From: Bolinopsis microptera
Lineage: Eukaryota; Ctenophora; Tentaculata; Lobata; Bolinopsidae
DNA length: 64,000 nt
Direction of reading: 5' to 3'
Assembly: GCF_026151205.1 (NCBI RefSeq)
Contig: NC_087082.1
Coordinates: forward strand, 9,618,901-9,682,900
Shown: positions 10,623 through 30,954 of the stretch, in pieces
Position numbering within the stretch: the stretch's first letter is position 1
How the letters are laid out: the number at the start of each line of letters is the position of its first letter
Position numbers and translations under genes: made by a program
The notes under the pieces: model-generated
What the model saw: the letters and a program-made list of their open reading frames with translations, nothing else
Told to the model about the DNA's origin: nothing
Databases searched by the model: none

Positions 10623-13600
10623 TTATCTTTTAGTTTTAGACGAGAACCACTGTACCGGCCAAGTACCGTCCTTCTCAAGAGCCGACAACCAGTTCTCAAC
10701 CTGGGTAATAAAGATTTATAGAGGTGCGTAATTATTATATTGAATAATCACCAAATGTTCAAGTATTTGTATGTTGATCTATATCATAGTAACGCTTGAA
10801 AATAAAGGTAACTTATACAAATGCATATAAATAAGTTTCTGTGGCCACAGCTGCTAAAAGCTGGCCTCATAATTTCATGCATATATATTATACACTATAC
10901 ACTGTATAGTATACAGGGTGTTCACGATACATTGTATCATATCTGTAGTGCATTTATCCGGTGTGTATAATTGAAATTTGGAGATTTAACAAGCGGCTGC
11001 AGCTATAATATTCACCTTGACGTAAGAGTTGTGAGTGAGATATCCACCTTGATGTAAGAGTTGTGAGTGAGATATTCACCTTGACGTAAGAGTTGTGAGT
11101 GAGATATTCACCTTGACGTAAGAGTTGTGAGTGAGATATTCACCTTGACGTAAGAGTTGTGAGTGAGATATTAACCTTGGCGTAAGAGTTGTGAGTGAGA
11201 TATTCACCTTGACGTAAGAGTTGTGAGTGAGATATTCACCTTGGCGTAAGAGTTGTGAGTGAGATATCCACCTTGATGTAAGAGTTGTGAGTGAGATATT
11301 CACCTTGACGTAAGAGTTGTGAGTGAGATATTCACCTTGACGTAAGAGTTGTGAGTGAGATATTAACCTTGGCGTAAGAGTTGTGAGTGAGATATTCACC
11401 TTGAAGTAAGAGTTGTGAGTGAGATATCCACCTTGATGTAAGAGTTGTGAGTGAGATATTCACCTTGACGTAAGAGTTGTGAGTGAGATATTCACCTTGA
11501 CGTAAGAGTTGTGAGTGAGATATTAACCTTGGCGTAAGAGTTGTGAGTGAGATATTCACCTTGAAGTAAGAGTTGTGAGTGAGATATTCACCTTGACGTA
11601 AGAGTTGTGAGTGAGATATCCACCTTGATGTAAGAGTTGTGAGTGAGATATTCACCTTGACGTAAGAGTTGTGAGTGAGATATTCACCTTGACGTAAGAG
11701 TTGTGAGTGAGATATTAACCTTGGCGTAAGAGTTGTGAGTGAGATATTAACCTTGGCGTAAGAGTTGTGAGTGAGATATTCACCTTGACGTAAGAGTTGT
11801 GAGTGAGATATTCACCTTGGCGTAAGAGTTGTGAGTGAGATATCCACCTTGATGTAAGAGTTGTGAGTGAGATATTCACCTTGACGTAAGAGTTGTGAGT
11901 GAGATATTCACCTTGGCGTAAGAGTTGTGAGTGAGATATTAACCTTGGCGTAAGAGTTGTGAGTGAGATATTCACCTTGACGTAAGAGTTGTGAGTGAGA
12001 TATTCACCTTGGCGTAAGAGTTGTGAGTGAGATATTAACCTTGGCGTAAGAGTTGTGAGTGAGATATTCACCTTGACGTAAGAGTTGTGAGTGAGATATT
12101 CACCTTGGCGTAAGAGTTGTGAGTGAGATATCCACCTTGATGTAAGAGTTGTGAGTGAGATATTCACCTTGACGTAAGAGTTGTGAGTGAGATATTCACC
12201 TTGACGTAAGAGTTGTGAGTGAGATATTAACCTTGGCGTAAGAGTTGTGAGTGAGATATTAACCTTGGCGTAAGAGTTGTGAGTGAGATATTCACCTTGA
12301 CGTAAGAGTTGTGAGTGAGATATTCACCTTGGCGTAAGAGTTGTGAGTGAGATATCCACCTTGATGTAAGAGTTGTGAGTGAGATATTCACCTTGACGTA
12401 AGAGTTGTGAGTGAGATATTCACCTTGACGTAAGAGTTGTGAGTGAGATATTAACCTTGGCGTAAGAGTTGTGAGTGAGATATTCACCTTGAAGTAAGAG
12501 TTGTGAGTGAGATATTCACCTTGACGTAAGAGTTGTGAGTGAGATATTCACCTTGACGTAAGAGTTGTGAGTGAGATATTCACCTTGACGTAAGAGTTGT
12601 GAGTGAGATCAGCGTGGCCCACTCTCCTGAGAAACTCGTTGTACCTCGCTAGAGTCAGCTGCTCAGCAGGGTCTTTAGACTCTGAAGTTTCCTCCGTGGT
12701 GGGGGTCTCACTGTTCCTCCTGGTGGTGTACATGTCAGAGAGAGGTGTATAGGCTGATATGTACATTGTACATGTCAGACTGATATAATGTACATTGTAG
12801 GGGTATTGTATGCATGCAGGAGTAATTTTATACATTATGGGGTAGTTTTATACACGCAAGGGTGATGTAATGCATTTTGAGTTGGTTAAAAGACCATCGG
12901 AGGAGAATTACAATCGGAGTCATCTAAATTCTATTATCATGAATGATTTGAAGTTAATAATTGAAATCAATGAAAATTACAGCCTGTCCTTGTTTTAACA
13001 TGTATCTTAATAGTTTGCTAAATTTCGTACTGCTTCTGAGATGTGAGTAACCACACTAGTGACCACACTACAGACCTGTTGATGTAGTTGAAGGTGACCC
13101 TGATAGGCGGAGGGGTGGCAGCAGGGGAGAGGGGTGTGGTTTCTGCTGCAGGGCACCTGGTGTTTACTATTGGTGGCAGGTCCTCCTTCTGCTGGCCCTT
13201 AGTAGAGAGTCGTGCTGGGCTGAGAGGGTTGTTAGGCGGTTACTGTGGTGTTGTTAGGTGGTTACTGTGGTGTTGTTAGGTGGTTACTGTGTTGTTGTTA
13301 GGTGGTTACTGTGGTGTTGTTAGGTGGTTACTGTTGTGTTGTTAGGTGGTTACTGTGGTGTTGTTAGGTGGTCACTGTGGTGTTGTTATGTGGTTACTGT
13401 TGTGTTGTTAGGTGGTTACTGTGGTGTTGTTAGGTGGTTACTGTTGTTATTAGGTGTTTACTGTGGTGTTGTTAGGTGGTTACTGTGGTGTTGTTAGGTG
13501 GTTACTGTGGTGTTGTTATGTGGTTACTGTGGTGTTGTTAGGTGGTTACTGTGGTGTTGTTAGGTGGTTACTGTGGTGTTGTTAGGTGGTTACTGTGGTG

Positions 13601-15051
13601 TTGTTAGGTGGTTACTGTGTTGTTAGGAGGTTACTGTGTTGTTGTTAGGTGGTTACTGTGGTGTTGTTAGGTGGTTACTGTGGTGTTTTTAGGTGGTTAC
13701 TGTGGTGTTGTTAGGTGGTTACTGTGTTGTTGTTAGGTGGTTACTGTGGTTTTGTTAGGTGGTTACTGTGGTGTTGTTAGGTGGTTACTGTTGTGTTGTT
13801 AGGTGGTTACTGTGGTGTTGTTAGGTGGTTACTGTGGTGTTGTTATGTGGTTACTGTGGTGTTGTTAGGTGGTTACTGTGGTGTTGTTAGGTGGTTACTG
13901 CGGTGTTGTTAGGTGGTTACTGTGGTGTTGTTAGGTGGTTACTGTATTGTTAGGTGGTTACTGTGTTGTTGTTAGGTGGTTACTGTGGTGTTGTTAGGTG
14001 GTTACTGTGGTGTTGTTAGGTGGTTACTGTGGTGTTGTTAGGTGGTTACTGTGGTGTTGCTAGGTGGTTACTGTGGTGTTGTTAGGTGGTTACTGTGGTG
14101 TTGTTAGGTGGTTACTGTGGTGTTGTTAGGTGGTTACTGTGTTGTTAGGTGGTTACTGTGGTGTTGTTAGGTGGTTACTGTGTTGTTAGGTGGTTACTGT
14201 GGTGTTGTTAGGTGGTTACTGTGTTGTTAGGTGGTTACTGTGGTGTTGTTAGGCGGTTACTGTGTTGTTGTTAGGTGGTTACTGTGTTGTTGTTAAGTGG
14301 ACTTCGTATTTCTATAATTTGCCAAATTTTTTTAAATCGTGGTCTATGTAAGTCGATGCTACTGGCTGATTTTAATTGCTGTTCGAATTGGACCATTGGC
14401 ATTGATTGAAACATTTACCCTCCCATACCTTTTACTATGCACTACAAAGTGGCTGGGTTGTCTTGACTGAACTAACTTCCTCCCACCGGAATAAGCTGTA
14501 CTTTGTTTAGGACGGAACGGCTTTGTCCACACCGGGAATGAAACCTAAAGTTGTATTATTTATGATGAGATCACAACCATAACAAAATACATACGCAATT
14601 ATAATTAAATTAAATTAAAATGCAAATTAATGCAATTAAGATGCAAATCACAATCACCCATCAGTAAGCTGCAAGTAGGAGGTCAAATAAAAAGTAGGAG
14701 AAAACTAGGAGAAAACTAGGAGAAAATGCTGAAAAGTAAGAAAAGTATGAAGTATGAGGGTCTGGCCAACATGTCCATCAAACACCAGTAACCTGCGCTA
14801 ACCTGCTCTCTCATGGAGATATTGTTGAAGTTAGGAGCAGATTGAGTGATGCCGCTCCTCTGTCCGCATTGTCCACCTTTCTGTCCCCCACTATTACCAT
14901 TCCCTCCATTGTGGAGTCTCCCGTTGTTGCTCAGCACATTGTATTTGTAGCTCTTGTAGTAAGCTGATTTGTGGAGGGGGAAGTTTCGTGACAGGGAGGA
15001 AGTTATGTGTGTTGTTTTGGGTCTGGTGTCTTGGAGCGGAGGATGCGCCAC
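10623..15051 (-). CDS. unrecognised multi-exon gene (3' part), introns filled with minisatellites
   Basis: Four exons join in frame on the minus strand: 15051-14803 (83 codons, Ser/Asn/Gly-rich, ends MREQ), 13197-13076, 12719-12584 and terminal 10700-10623 (ends WFSSKTKR then TAA). Every junction has AG and GT: TTGCAG before exon 1, CAG|GTTAGC after it, AAG/CAG|GTCTG around exon 2, CACCAG before exon 3, AAG|GTGAAT after it, CCCAG before the last. Phases agree throughout (0, 2, 0), which supports a real gene. The visible product is 194 residues with no domain I recognise; the start and upstream exons were not found. Exon 3 runs directly into the first unit of the 32-bp array, and each unit repeats its donor. 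Introns 1 to 3 each hold an array beside a splice site. Confidence 0.65.
11006..12609 (-). repeat. 32-bp minisatellite, about 50 units, each containing a 5' splice-site motif
   Basis: On the gene (minus) strand each unit reads approximately ACTCACAACTCTTACGTC followed by AAGGTGAATATCTC. Variants occur on both sides (CGTC/CGCC/CATC/CTTC before; GTGAAT/GTTAAT/GTGGAT after), but AAGGT is retained in every unit I read. The first unit forms the 3' end of the exon at 12719-12584. The array fills most of the intron to the terminal exon at 10700. Units carrying GTTAAT place a TAA in one frame; otherwise the array is open. Confidence 0.95.
13228..14297 (-). repeat. 22-bp minisatellite in intron, about 48 units
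   Basis: Plus-strand unit GTGGTTACTGTGGTGTTGTTAG with shorter variants (17 and 19 bp). On the gene strand it reads CTAACAACACCACAGTAACCAC, which contains a branch-point-like CTAAC and an acceptor-like CACAG. It ends about 30 bp upstream of the true acceptor of the exon at 13197. Confidence 0.93.
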
Positions 15052-15063
15052 CTGCAATAGCTG

Positions 15064-15232
15064 TAAGTGGTGAAGTGGCACTGGGTGGTAAAGTGGCACT
15101 GAGTGGGGAGGTGAAATTGGGTGGTAAAGTGGCACTGAGTGGTGAGGTGGTACTGGGTGGTAAAATGGCACTGAGTGGTAAAATGGCACTGAGTGGCGAA
15201 GTGGCACTGAGTGATCAAGTTAAAAGTGGTAC
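15064..15232 (-). repeat. 18-bp minisatellite just upstream of an exon
   Basis: About nine degenerate units of GTGGCACTGAGTGGTAAA type. It lies about 13 bp upstream of the 3' splice site of the exon that starts at 15051. Confidence 0.85.
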
Positions 15233-15498
15233 TGGTTGGTTGATTCGAGAGTAACACTGAGTGGTAAAGTGGTACAGGAAAAGTGCAAATAGAAGGATTA
15301 TAACTTGTGCCTTGTATGTATCTAAAATGTACCTGTATCATGTTTCTGTTGGCTTGTCCCGATGTTCTACTGTCATATCCGTACATGACACTTCATTTCA
15401 CTGTCTCCCTTACATCTTGCCTTCTCTTTCTTAGCGTTCTATTTATTGAAGTTAACACATTTATCAAAGATAATTTTTAGTCTTACGTCCTCCAGACA

Positions 15499-15526
15499 GG
15501 GGGACTAAAGTGCACTTTAGTCCCCC
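15499..15526. repeat. 28-bp perfect palindrome
   Basis: GGGGGACTAAAGTG and its exact reverse complement with no spacer. It lies between the unrecognised gene and an ORF-poor region. Function unknown; it could be a hairpin in RNA or a dyad binding site. Confidence 0.85.
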
Positions 15527-15529
15527 GGT

Positions 15530-18500
15530 GTCCAGAAGCCGTTCATTAGGCAAACGGTTACCCGTTACTAAGAGGGAGCAAAGACTCTCAATAGAAAGAT
15601 GATATGACTAATTTATTAACTGTCTACTTTCTGTCAGAGTTAAAAACTGTAAAACTGTACTAGGGATAATAAGCAAATTCCAAACTAAAAGCCGAAATAA
15701 AAAAACGGGGGAAAGAGGTAAAGTCTGGTTCCGAGAAACACAGCACAGAAGGAAGCGAGCTCGAGCGAGCGGGAGTATATCAAGCTTAAGCGTAAAACAA
15801 CAAACAGGACTGAAAGTGTGAAACTTAAACCGTCTCAGACCCTCACTTAAGTGTGAGTGACGTCGCACGAGAGCCGTGGTTGTCATGGCAATTCCTCCGA
15901 GGCTGTTTGATCGCCACCTTGTATTTATAGACACATTGATAACATTAACACCGACTTTGAACGAGCGAGAGGCACACATTTACCAATCCCATATTAAATT
16001 TGAAATATAGTGCACTTTATGAGTTATATAATATATAGATATATATATTTTATGTCCAATCAGGGCTGTTAGATGAGCCCACGTGACTGGAGTAGGCCAA
16101 TGATATTTCGTATCTAGGTAACCGGTGATGTATGGATATTTCTGATCAGGAGATCATGACGGCATGACAAGCAGCCAATCTAAAAATCCAAAAGTACTGC
16201 AGGATTCAACACAGGTTCAGTTTAGCTACTATTTAGTTACTATAGTTACGACAGTCCTCAGTATAGCAGCTGTACTTTTGAAGATAAAAGTTTACTGTAG
16301 TAAATGATGACGGAGACACGCACTTCAAAAAACATACAGTGTCACTCATCACTGCCAAAAATCGTAAATTAAAATAAGCTTAACACAACCAAAAGTTGTA
16401 GCTGTCAGTGTCGACAAGATCTTAGAACAAAACGTTTACTAAAAATATTGCAGTACGGTTAAATTAAGGCGATATAATAGTTAAAATGTAATAAACCATG
16501 ATGGGGTCATCAGCCGATAGCCAAATACTCAGAATCATAATACTAATAGAAGCTATGATTCCTGGAACCCATTATCAATATGTCTTACCATCACATGCTG
16601 AATCCAGCATAAATAAAAATGAGTAAGTTGGACACTCTCAATTTCTGTATCTAAGATACAAATTTAACTTAGCATGGGATTTGGATTATAAATGTTTTCA
16701 TACTTAATGGAATCAATATGATATCAAGGAATATGTTAAAACCAAATCCAAGAGATCTAATATTAGACCATTAGCAAATTAGAAAAATCGACTAATACAA
16801 GTAACTACGTCAATGCATAAAGTCCCATATTGTCCAGAGATCTATTAGGAAATCTTTGGTTGCCAAGGTTACAGCACGATGTTATTGGGTTGCCGTAGTG
16901 ATAATTAATAAGGACCATTTGGTGAACATACTACTGAAATACGGTGAGCAGTAACCATTTCCGTGTCATAGAAGCTTTAAAATTGTGAGTTAAAATCATA
17001 ATGTCTACAAACTATCACCGAGTTTTGAGTGGAGGATTGTAGCTGGTATATAGTAGATACGCTATCCAAACAGATTGTGAGACACGAAATCCATTAATAT
17101 TGTAAAGCATGTGCGGTAAAGTGCGGTAAAGCATGTGCGGTAAAGTTAAAACACTGATAAGCCACAATTCTAAATGAAGTACGGGGCTCAGTTATAACAA
17201 AATTAAAAGAGCATGTGGACCTCAAATCGGTAAAACGAGAATATCCAATTTCAAATGGAGCAGTAGTTACAGTTATGTATTCTGGAGCCGTTGCCAGGGC
17301 AACATAATATGGCATATTAGAGAGATGCGAGTAAGCCGGGGGTGGATAAGAAGTAGCATGAGAGGAGTGTAGTTAGAATATTTTACTTTATATTTATTTA
17401 GCTCATGAGTCCTGTTCCTAGTATCATATCTACGCTGGCTGTAAGGGAGGGGTCGGTCACGTGCATAATTTGATTATAATAATATTATTTTTACTGAAAT
17501 GATAATAATATCCCCGATCTTTATAACTTAATGGGGATATATTATTAGAATTTCAGTGATATGAGCAGTTGCGTACCCCGTAAAATCATGTGGAGGCTTA
17601 CAGCGGTAGTGTTAACATCACGCCCGAAATAATGCTCCAATATTTGGGGATTCCACGAATCGGAAATTAATTTGAGCGTTGAGGAAGAAATTCACGCACA
17701 CCCAATTAGGTGCAATGGAATTAAACAGGAATTAAACATGAAATGACCAAGGAGAACACTAACGAACTCGTCTTGGTAATACAGCAATTCATAAAGACGA
17801 TCAGAACTCTAAAAATTGAGAGAATGTAACTATCCGGGAACATAATTTTAGGACATTATGTAGTATTAGTGATGTAGTAAGTAAATAAAGTAGTGATGTA
17901 ATAAGTAAGTAAAGTCGCAGTGAAACGTACACTAATTAGTATTCACTGAAAAGAGTATTACTATCTCCTTTGTCTTGTAAAGTTGTAACAATATGAATAC
18001 CAGACACATCTACCATTACAATATGTGACTAATAAACCATGTTCTAATATATTTAACTATGTTCATAATATCCGGATATTACATAATTTCCTTACTTTGC
18101 TAGTCAGCTTGTCAAGACCACGTGTATACACGTGTATAGTGTATACCACGTGTAGTGTATACCACGTGTATAGTGTATACCACGTGTATACCATGTCAAT
18201 CTTACCCTCACGTGTGACCAGCGAGCAATTAATCTTACAAGAGAGGAGATTATAACACCAGCATCGAGACACTGTAAGTACAGTGTACACATGCTTAACA
18301 AGCTATGTCAGCATATTCATTATTTCTGTTTATATTCCTACATAACGTACCCTACGTATTGTCTGCTACCTACATTACATACTTCAAAATACTTCTATTT
18401 AGAAGTTATGCTTTTGAATGTTGATATATCCAATTATTGTATGTTGAATGGGATATTACTGCATGATCATATCTGTTAAAAGAACCAGAAAAACGACGCA

Positions 18501-19190
18501 TATTTTAAATGATTGAAAATTAAAATTTCTAAAAATATTTATGATAAGTGAAACAAATAATTCGAGCAAAGCAGACTAGCTCCTGACAACTTCAAAACCT
18601 TCAAAAGATTAGTACGCTCTTCGTCAACTGCAAAAATTCTAGCAAACTTTTAACCGCAGTCTCACATCGGTCTTTCTCTTTATTTTAATATCATGAATGG
18701 AATGAGCGAACGCACATATATATATCCCATTTATGGATATCCATTATCTATTATTCATGTCATGCAATCAATCTGGTGATCTCAGACACGATCATGAACT
18801 ATTTCAACCACTGCCTTTCATACTATTATTCTATTACAGTTCTTCATGTATAGCAATTATCGTTCAATAGAATTAGATTGAAGCGCACTTTGCATGCTCG
18901 AGGGGCGACCACATAGAAAACGATAACCACATCATTGGTTCTGGAGAAAGTCTGGTTCTTAATAAATATATTAAAGTCTGGTTGGTGTTGGGAAAAAGGG
19001 GCTTTTTTTGTCGAAATGTTCGTTTCGGAAGGTTTCAAGTTTGAAAATAGCCCGGAAAATAGAAGATAATGTTCCTGGGCGCCCCACAGCTAGGAGGTAC
19101 TGTCCAATAACAAATAGCAGCTCCCACAGCAAAGTAATATGTGAGTTTGTCAGTGAAATAATAAGGTGTCCAGTGGTAGAGAGCGGGGGA
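15530..19190. other. long stretch without a supported gene
   Basis: The longest ORF (minus, 15979-15608, 123 codons) has no recognisable features. At about 18118-18195 there is a short tandem repeat of GTATACCACGTGTATAGT type. A duplicated GCGGTAAA block lies at 17110-17145. No RNA genes or transposon ends recognised. Confidence 0.4.
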
Positions 19191-27129
<7,939 letters not shown>

Positions 27130-27416
27130 CTCGACAACTTGCTAGTGTTTAATAAGATTTTAAATACTATGTTATATTGTAAGTCGCCGTATTAATTTGT
27201 ACAGTGAAGCTGCTAAAACAAATTATTTACAAATACCAAACATATTCTAAACAACTTATTAACAATCCCTTATAGCTCAACTCGGTGATTCGATTTTAAT
27301 AAGACAATATTATAGCAAATAAAATTTAGTGATTAAAAACAACAAAATTATGTTAAAAGCCCATTAGTGGGATTAGTACAATAGTAAAAGATTAAAATGC
27401 TACTTCAAACAATTTA

Positions 27417-30400
27417 TTATATTAAACCTTTCTCTGACAAAAATTTGTCGAATGTTTCCTTATCTTTATCCTTAAGAAATATTCTAAAACCTTTCAATAA
27501 GTCCTTGTGATTTGCCATAAACAAATCTGTAACATTGTCGATAAGTTTCACGATATTCTTTTCTGTCTTATACTCCTTCACGACCCCTCTGAATACTTCA
27601 TACTCAGCGTCAGATAACGAACTTTTTAATGTTGCAGAGAAATTTTGGGATTTTGTCACTTTAGGTTGTTCTCTCTGGGTAGAAGCCAGAGGGCTACTCA
27701 TAACGGATGTTATTTGCGACAAAGAGTTGAGGTTATTTTCTTTATCTTGTTTGGTAACAAGTCTGAATTTCTTTCTGGGATTTCTGATAGCCTCAGGTGT
27801 CTTGTAGTCCGTGGTAGATCGACTGCTTACCGGAGACATAGAAGGAGCAAAGGAGTAATCAGCCGAACCGGTACCGTTCAATGAGCTTATCAAGCTTACT
27901 CTCTTATCAGTTCGAGCCATTTTCCTGGGAGGCGGCGTAACTTCATGTGTAGAATCATCCAAGTTTGGTGCTGCAAATCTTTCTTTGGGTAAGTCCTTCT
28001 CGGTGGGTCTAAAGGCATCATACATGTTACTCAGTCGGTTGGTATTTGATGATTTAACAGGTTCTTCACTTTCTTCTTTCTCACATACCCTATTAACATG
28101 AAGTTTAAAGAATTGGGATAGTTCACGTAAACCGGAACCAAACTGCTCGTTTACCTTTGCAAATCCTCGTGCCCACTTAGGTAGCTCATCAACATTTGAT
28201 CTGAATGAAAATCTTTTGTCCATAAAAATAACTGCCCCAAAGTCATCTTTGTGTCGAATAACTCGGCCGACAGCCTGGTTCACAGCTCGGGAGCTCTGTT
28301 GAATGTACCACTCTTGACCGTTCAACGAATTTGGTCTGTTTCTCTTCTGTTGATCCAGATAGTTGATTTTAGCACTCACTTTAGGGTCGTTTTTCGGTGG
28401 AAAAGGCAGGCCTGTTATGATTACAGCCCGTCCATGCATGTCCGCAAAATCAATACCTTCACTGGCTTTACCTCTGCAAACTGCAAACAGCATTGCTCCC
28501 GTAGCTCCATCTGTAGGGTTTCTGACTTTGTCATCAAATTCACTCATCAATTTTGCCATTTCGTTCTTAGATCGTGGCTCTGTGAAGCAGTGTTTAGTTT
28601 TCAGCATACGAGAGTAAATATTGGTGGTTTGCCAAGATTGGATGGTGTTGTTCATGACTCCGTAACTGGGAAAGAAAACCAAAACTCCGTTGGGAATTAC
28701 TCTGAGTAGATTAACAATGGAAGTGCCCAAAGAGGAGAGGTATTTTGGGTTGCTTCTATTTGCGTATGTTGAAAGAAAATCAGTTCCATCACAGCCTTTA
28801 CAGATTATCTGAAATGGAAACGATTATACCATAAATAAGATGCATTATAGATATTACAACTTTAATTTTATATCCACAAAATTGATTGTATCGTATTTGA
28901 CGAAATACAAACACATCACAAAATACTGGCAAATAATGAGAAATAATGAGCTTCCAATTAAATGTTATATCCAATGATAGATATTGCAGGATTAGTACAG
29001 ATCCAAATTGTAAAAATGTGTGAAACGTACCTGCACAGATATTTGACTTGGCTGAATGACATGAGGATTCTGTAAAGTGATAGGAAAAGGTATCCTCAAT
29101 TCACAAGAAAAGGAATTTATTGGAGAAAGAGTACCACTGGTTAGTATAATGGAGTAAACACCACTCTTCACAAACTCCTCCATGGCTAGCCCAGGACTAA
29201 AACACCAGTAAGAAAGCTTGGTAATGAACTGTGGGGCAACTGATTCTATATTTTTATCAACCCAAGTCGAGGCTTTCCCTGACTTACCATATTTTGAATC
29301 CTTTTTCTCCTTCGACACATAACAAACATACTGGTGTTTGGAGGCCTCGCTCTGGTCGAGAGTCAAATCAAGTATCTGCATAAAGTTGTTGAGGACAACA
29401 AACGTGTTACCCACTAGTTTATTAGAACTGCTTAGAGATAACACTGATTCCATCTTTTGGAGAACCTCCGTAATCAACCCTTTTGTCTCTTGATTCACAT
29501 TTATGGACACAAGCAGGTTTTTAAAAGTAGACTTGTCTATGATGTTACCTGATCCTTTTACTTCTAACTTATTGAATTCTCTTTCAAGAGACAGGAAAAT
29601 AGCTTTCATAGTCAAAACATCCTCTTTTGTCAATTCACCACTGTCATAACTTGGCCCCGAACTTGTGCTAGCAGACCCATCGTCATCCAATATCCTTTGT
29701 AATGTCAACTGACAGTTTTCTATACAGTTAGCTATGTCTAAAGAAGTTATTTCAAATGAATACGATTCCTCACAAACCTTTTCTATGTTGTGAGCTTCAT
29801 CGAAGATAACAATGGAATTTTCAAGTGTTATGTTTTGATTTTTCCTAGTTTTGCTATCAATAAGATAGTTATATGGCATGAAGATTATATCAGCACGTCT
29901 CAAGAGTTCTCTTGATGAATAATATGGACACATGGTCTTCTCCTTTGAAACTGAAACAAGTTCCTCAATATCCAGTATCTCCCCAAATATTGCGTCATTT
30001 ATTTTCTTATCTACGTTAGTGTAGTGCACACAAGATCTTTCCTTCACTTTCGCACGGCAGGTGTGGATTTTTGCCATGTTGTTCTCGATGTTCATCACTT
30101 TGGGATGTAAACAGAGCTGATCTCTGGAGCCGAGCACACTCACTTTTGGTTTATATATCGTATTCTTGAGCTCGTTGACAACTTGTGAAATCTGAGAGTG
30201 AGTCCTTGATGCATATATAATTTTAGGAATAGCATTAAATCCCTCTAATGCTTGATTGTTCCCAGCAGCTTCATCCAATCCGGCAATATTAGCATTAGCT
30301 GCTATTCCACTGAGCTGAAGTTTGGCAATGTAAGTAAGTCGCCATGCAAGAACTGAGCACAGAAGGCACAATGTTTTACCAGTTCCAGTTGGAGATTCCA

Positions 30401-30518
30401 GAATTGCATTTTGTTTTGACTGAAGAGCTCTGATTACATGTCCCATGTAATCTTCCTGACATTTATAAGGAGAAAATGGAAAGTCAACATCTACATTGTT
30501 TACTGTCACTTGGGGCAT
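27417..30518 (-). CDS. RTEL1: regulator of telomere elongation helicase 1 (XPD-type Fe-S helicase)
   Basis: SF2 DNA helicase that dismantles D-loops and telomeric T-loops and unwinds G-quadruplexes. Two coding exons, 30518-29031 and 28808-27417, join in phase 0 (GTGCAG|GTACG, TTTCAG|ATA) to give 959 aa. The N terminus MPQVTVNNVDVDFPF matches RTEL1. Walker A SPTGTGKT is at 43-50. Four Fe-S cysteines are at about 136, 154, 163 and 197. DEAH is at 240-243. The C-terminal helicase half has FFPSYGVM, GKASEGIDFAD and QAVGRVIRHKDDFG. A downstream block of about 60 residues near the end resembles a harmonin-like domain. Vertebrate RTEL1 is over 1200 aa with a second such domain, a PIP box and a RING; this protein ends after the first. 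A 3' splice site lies 3 bases before the ATG, so a 5' noncoding exon or spliced leader is likely. An AATAAA overlaps the stop codon. Confidence 0.95.
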
Positions 30519-30954
30519 TGCCTGCAACGAGATTTAAAATTACTTATTGTTAAATAAAATTACATTTTTTACAAATCTATTACATTTAATTGTCAAATGA
30601 CGTAGTAAATTATATCACAGTTAATATTATATGGATATAAATGTTCAATGATATAGAGCGATTTCAAGAGTAGTGGTCCACATGGGTCCGAAAAAGCCGT
30701 ACAGGCACTTGGGTCCTTATCCTTATCACTAGTCTCAATTGGATTCAGTTTACACAAAACATGAACATTTACAATCTAAACGTACACATTGACACTATAT
30801 TTATTAGAAAGCTAAAATTATAAAATAATACGTGTGTGCGCAGCTTGGGCCGCGATGCATAAGAATTGATGCGTGTAGGGGCTAGGCTGGAGTACACTTG
30901 TTTATAGATTAATGAATTGCATTGTAAATATTTAGAATTGACGATATATTAGAA

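Noticed and set aside
11006-12500. CRISPR-like array of 32-bp repeats
   Set aside because: Units are contiguous with no unique spacers, and the genome is eukaryotic.
15608-15979. 123-codon minus ORF as upstream exon of the 10.6-15.1 kb gene
   Set aside because: No donor in matching phase identified and no protein features.
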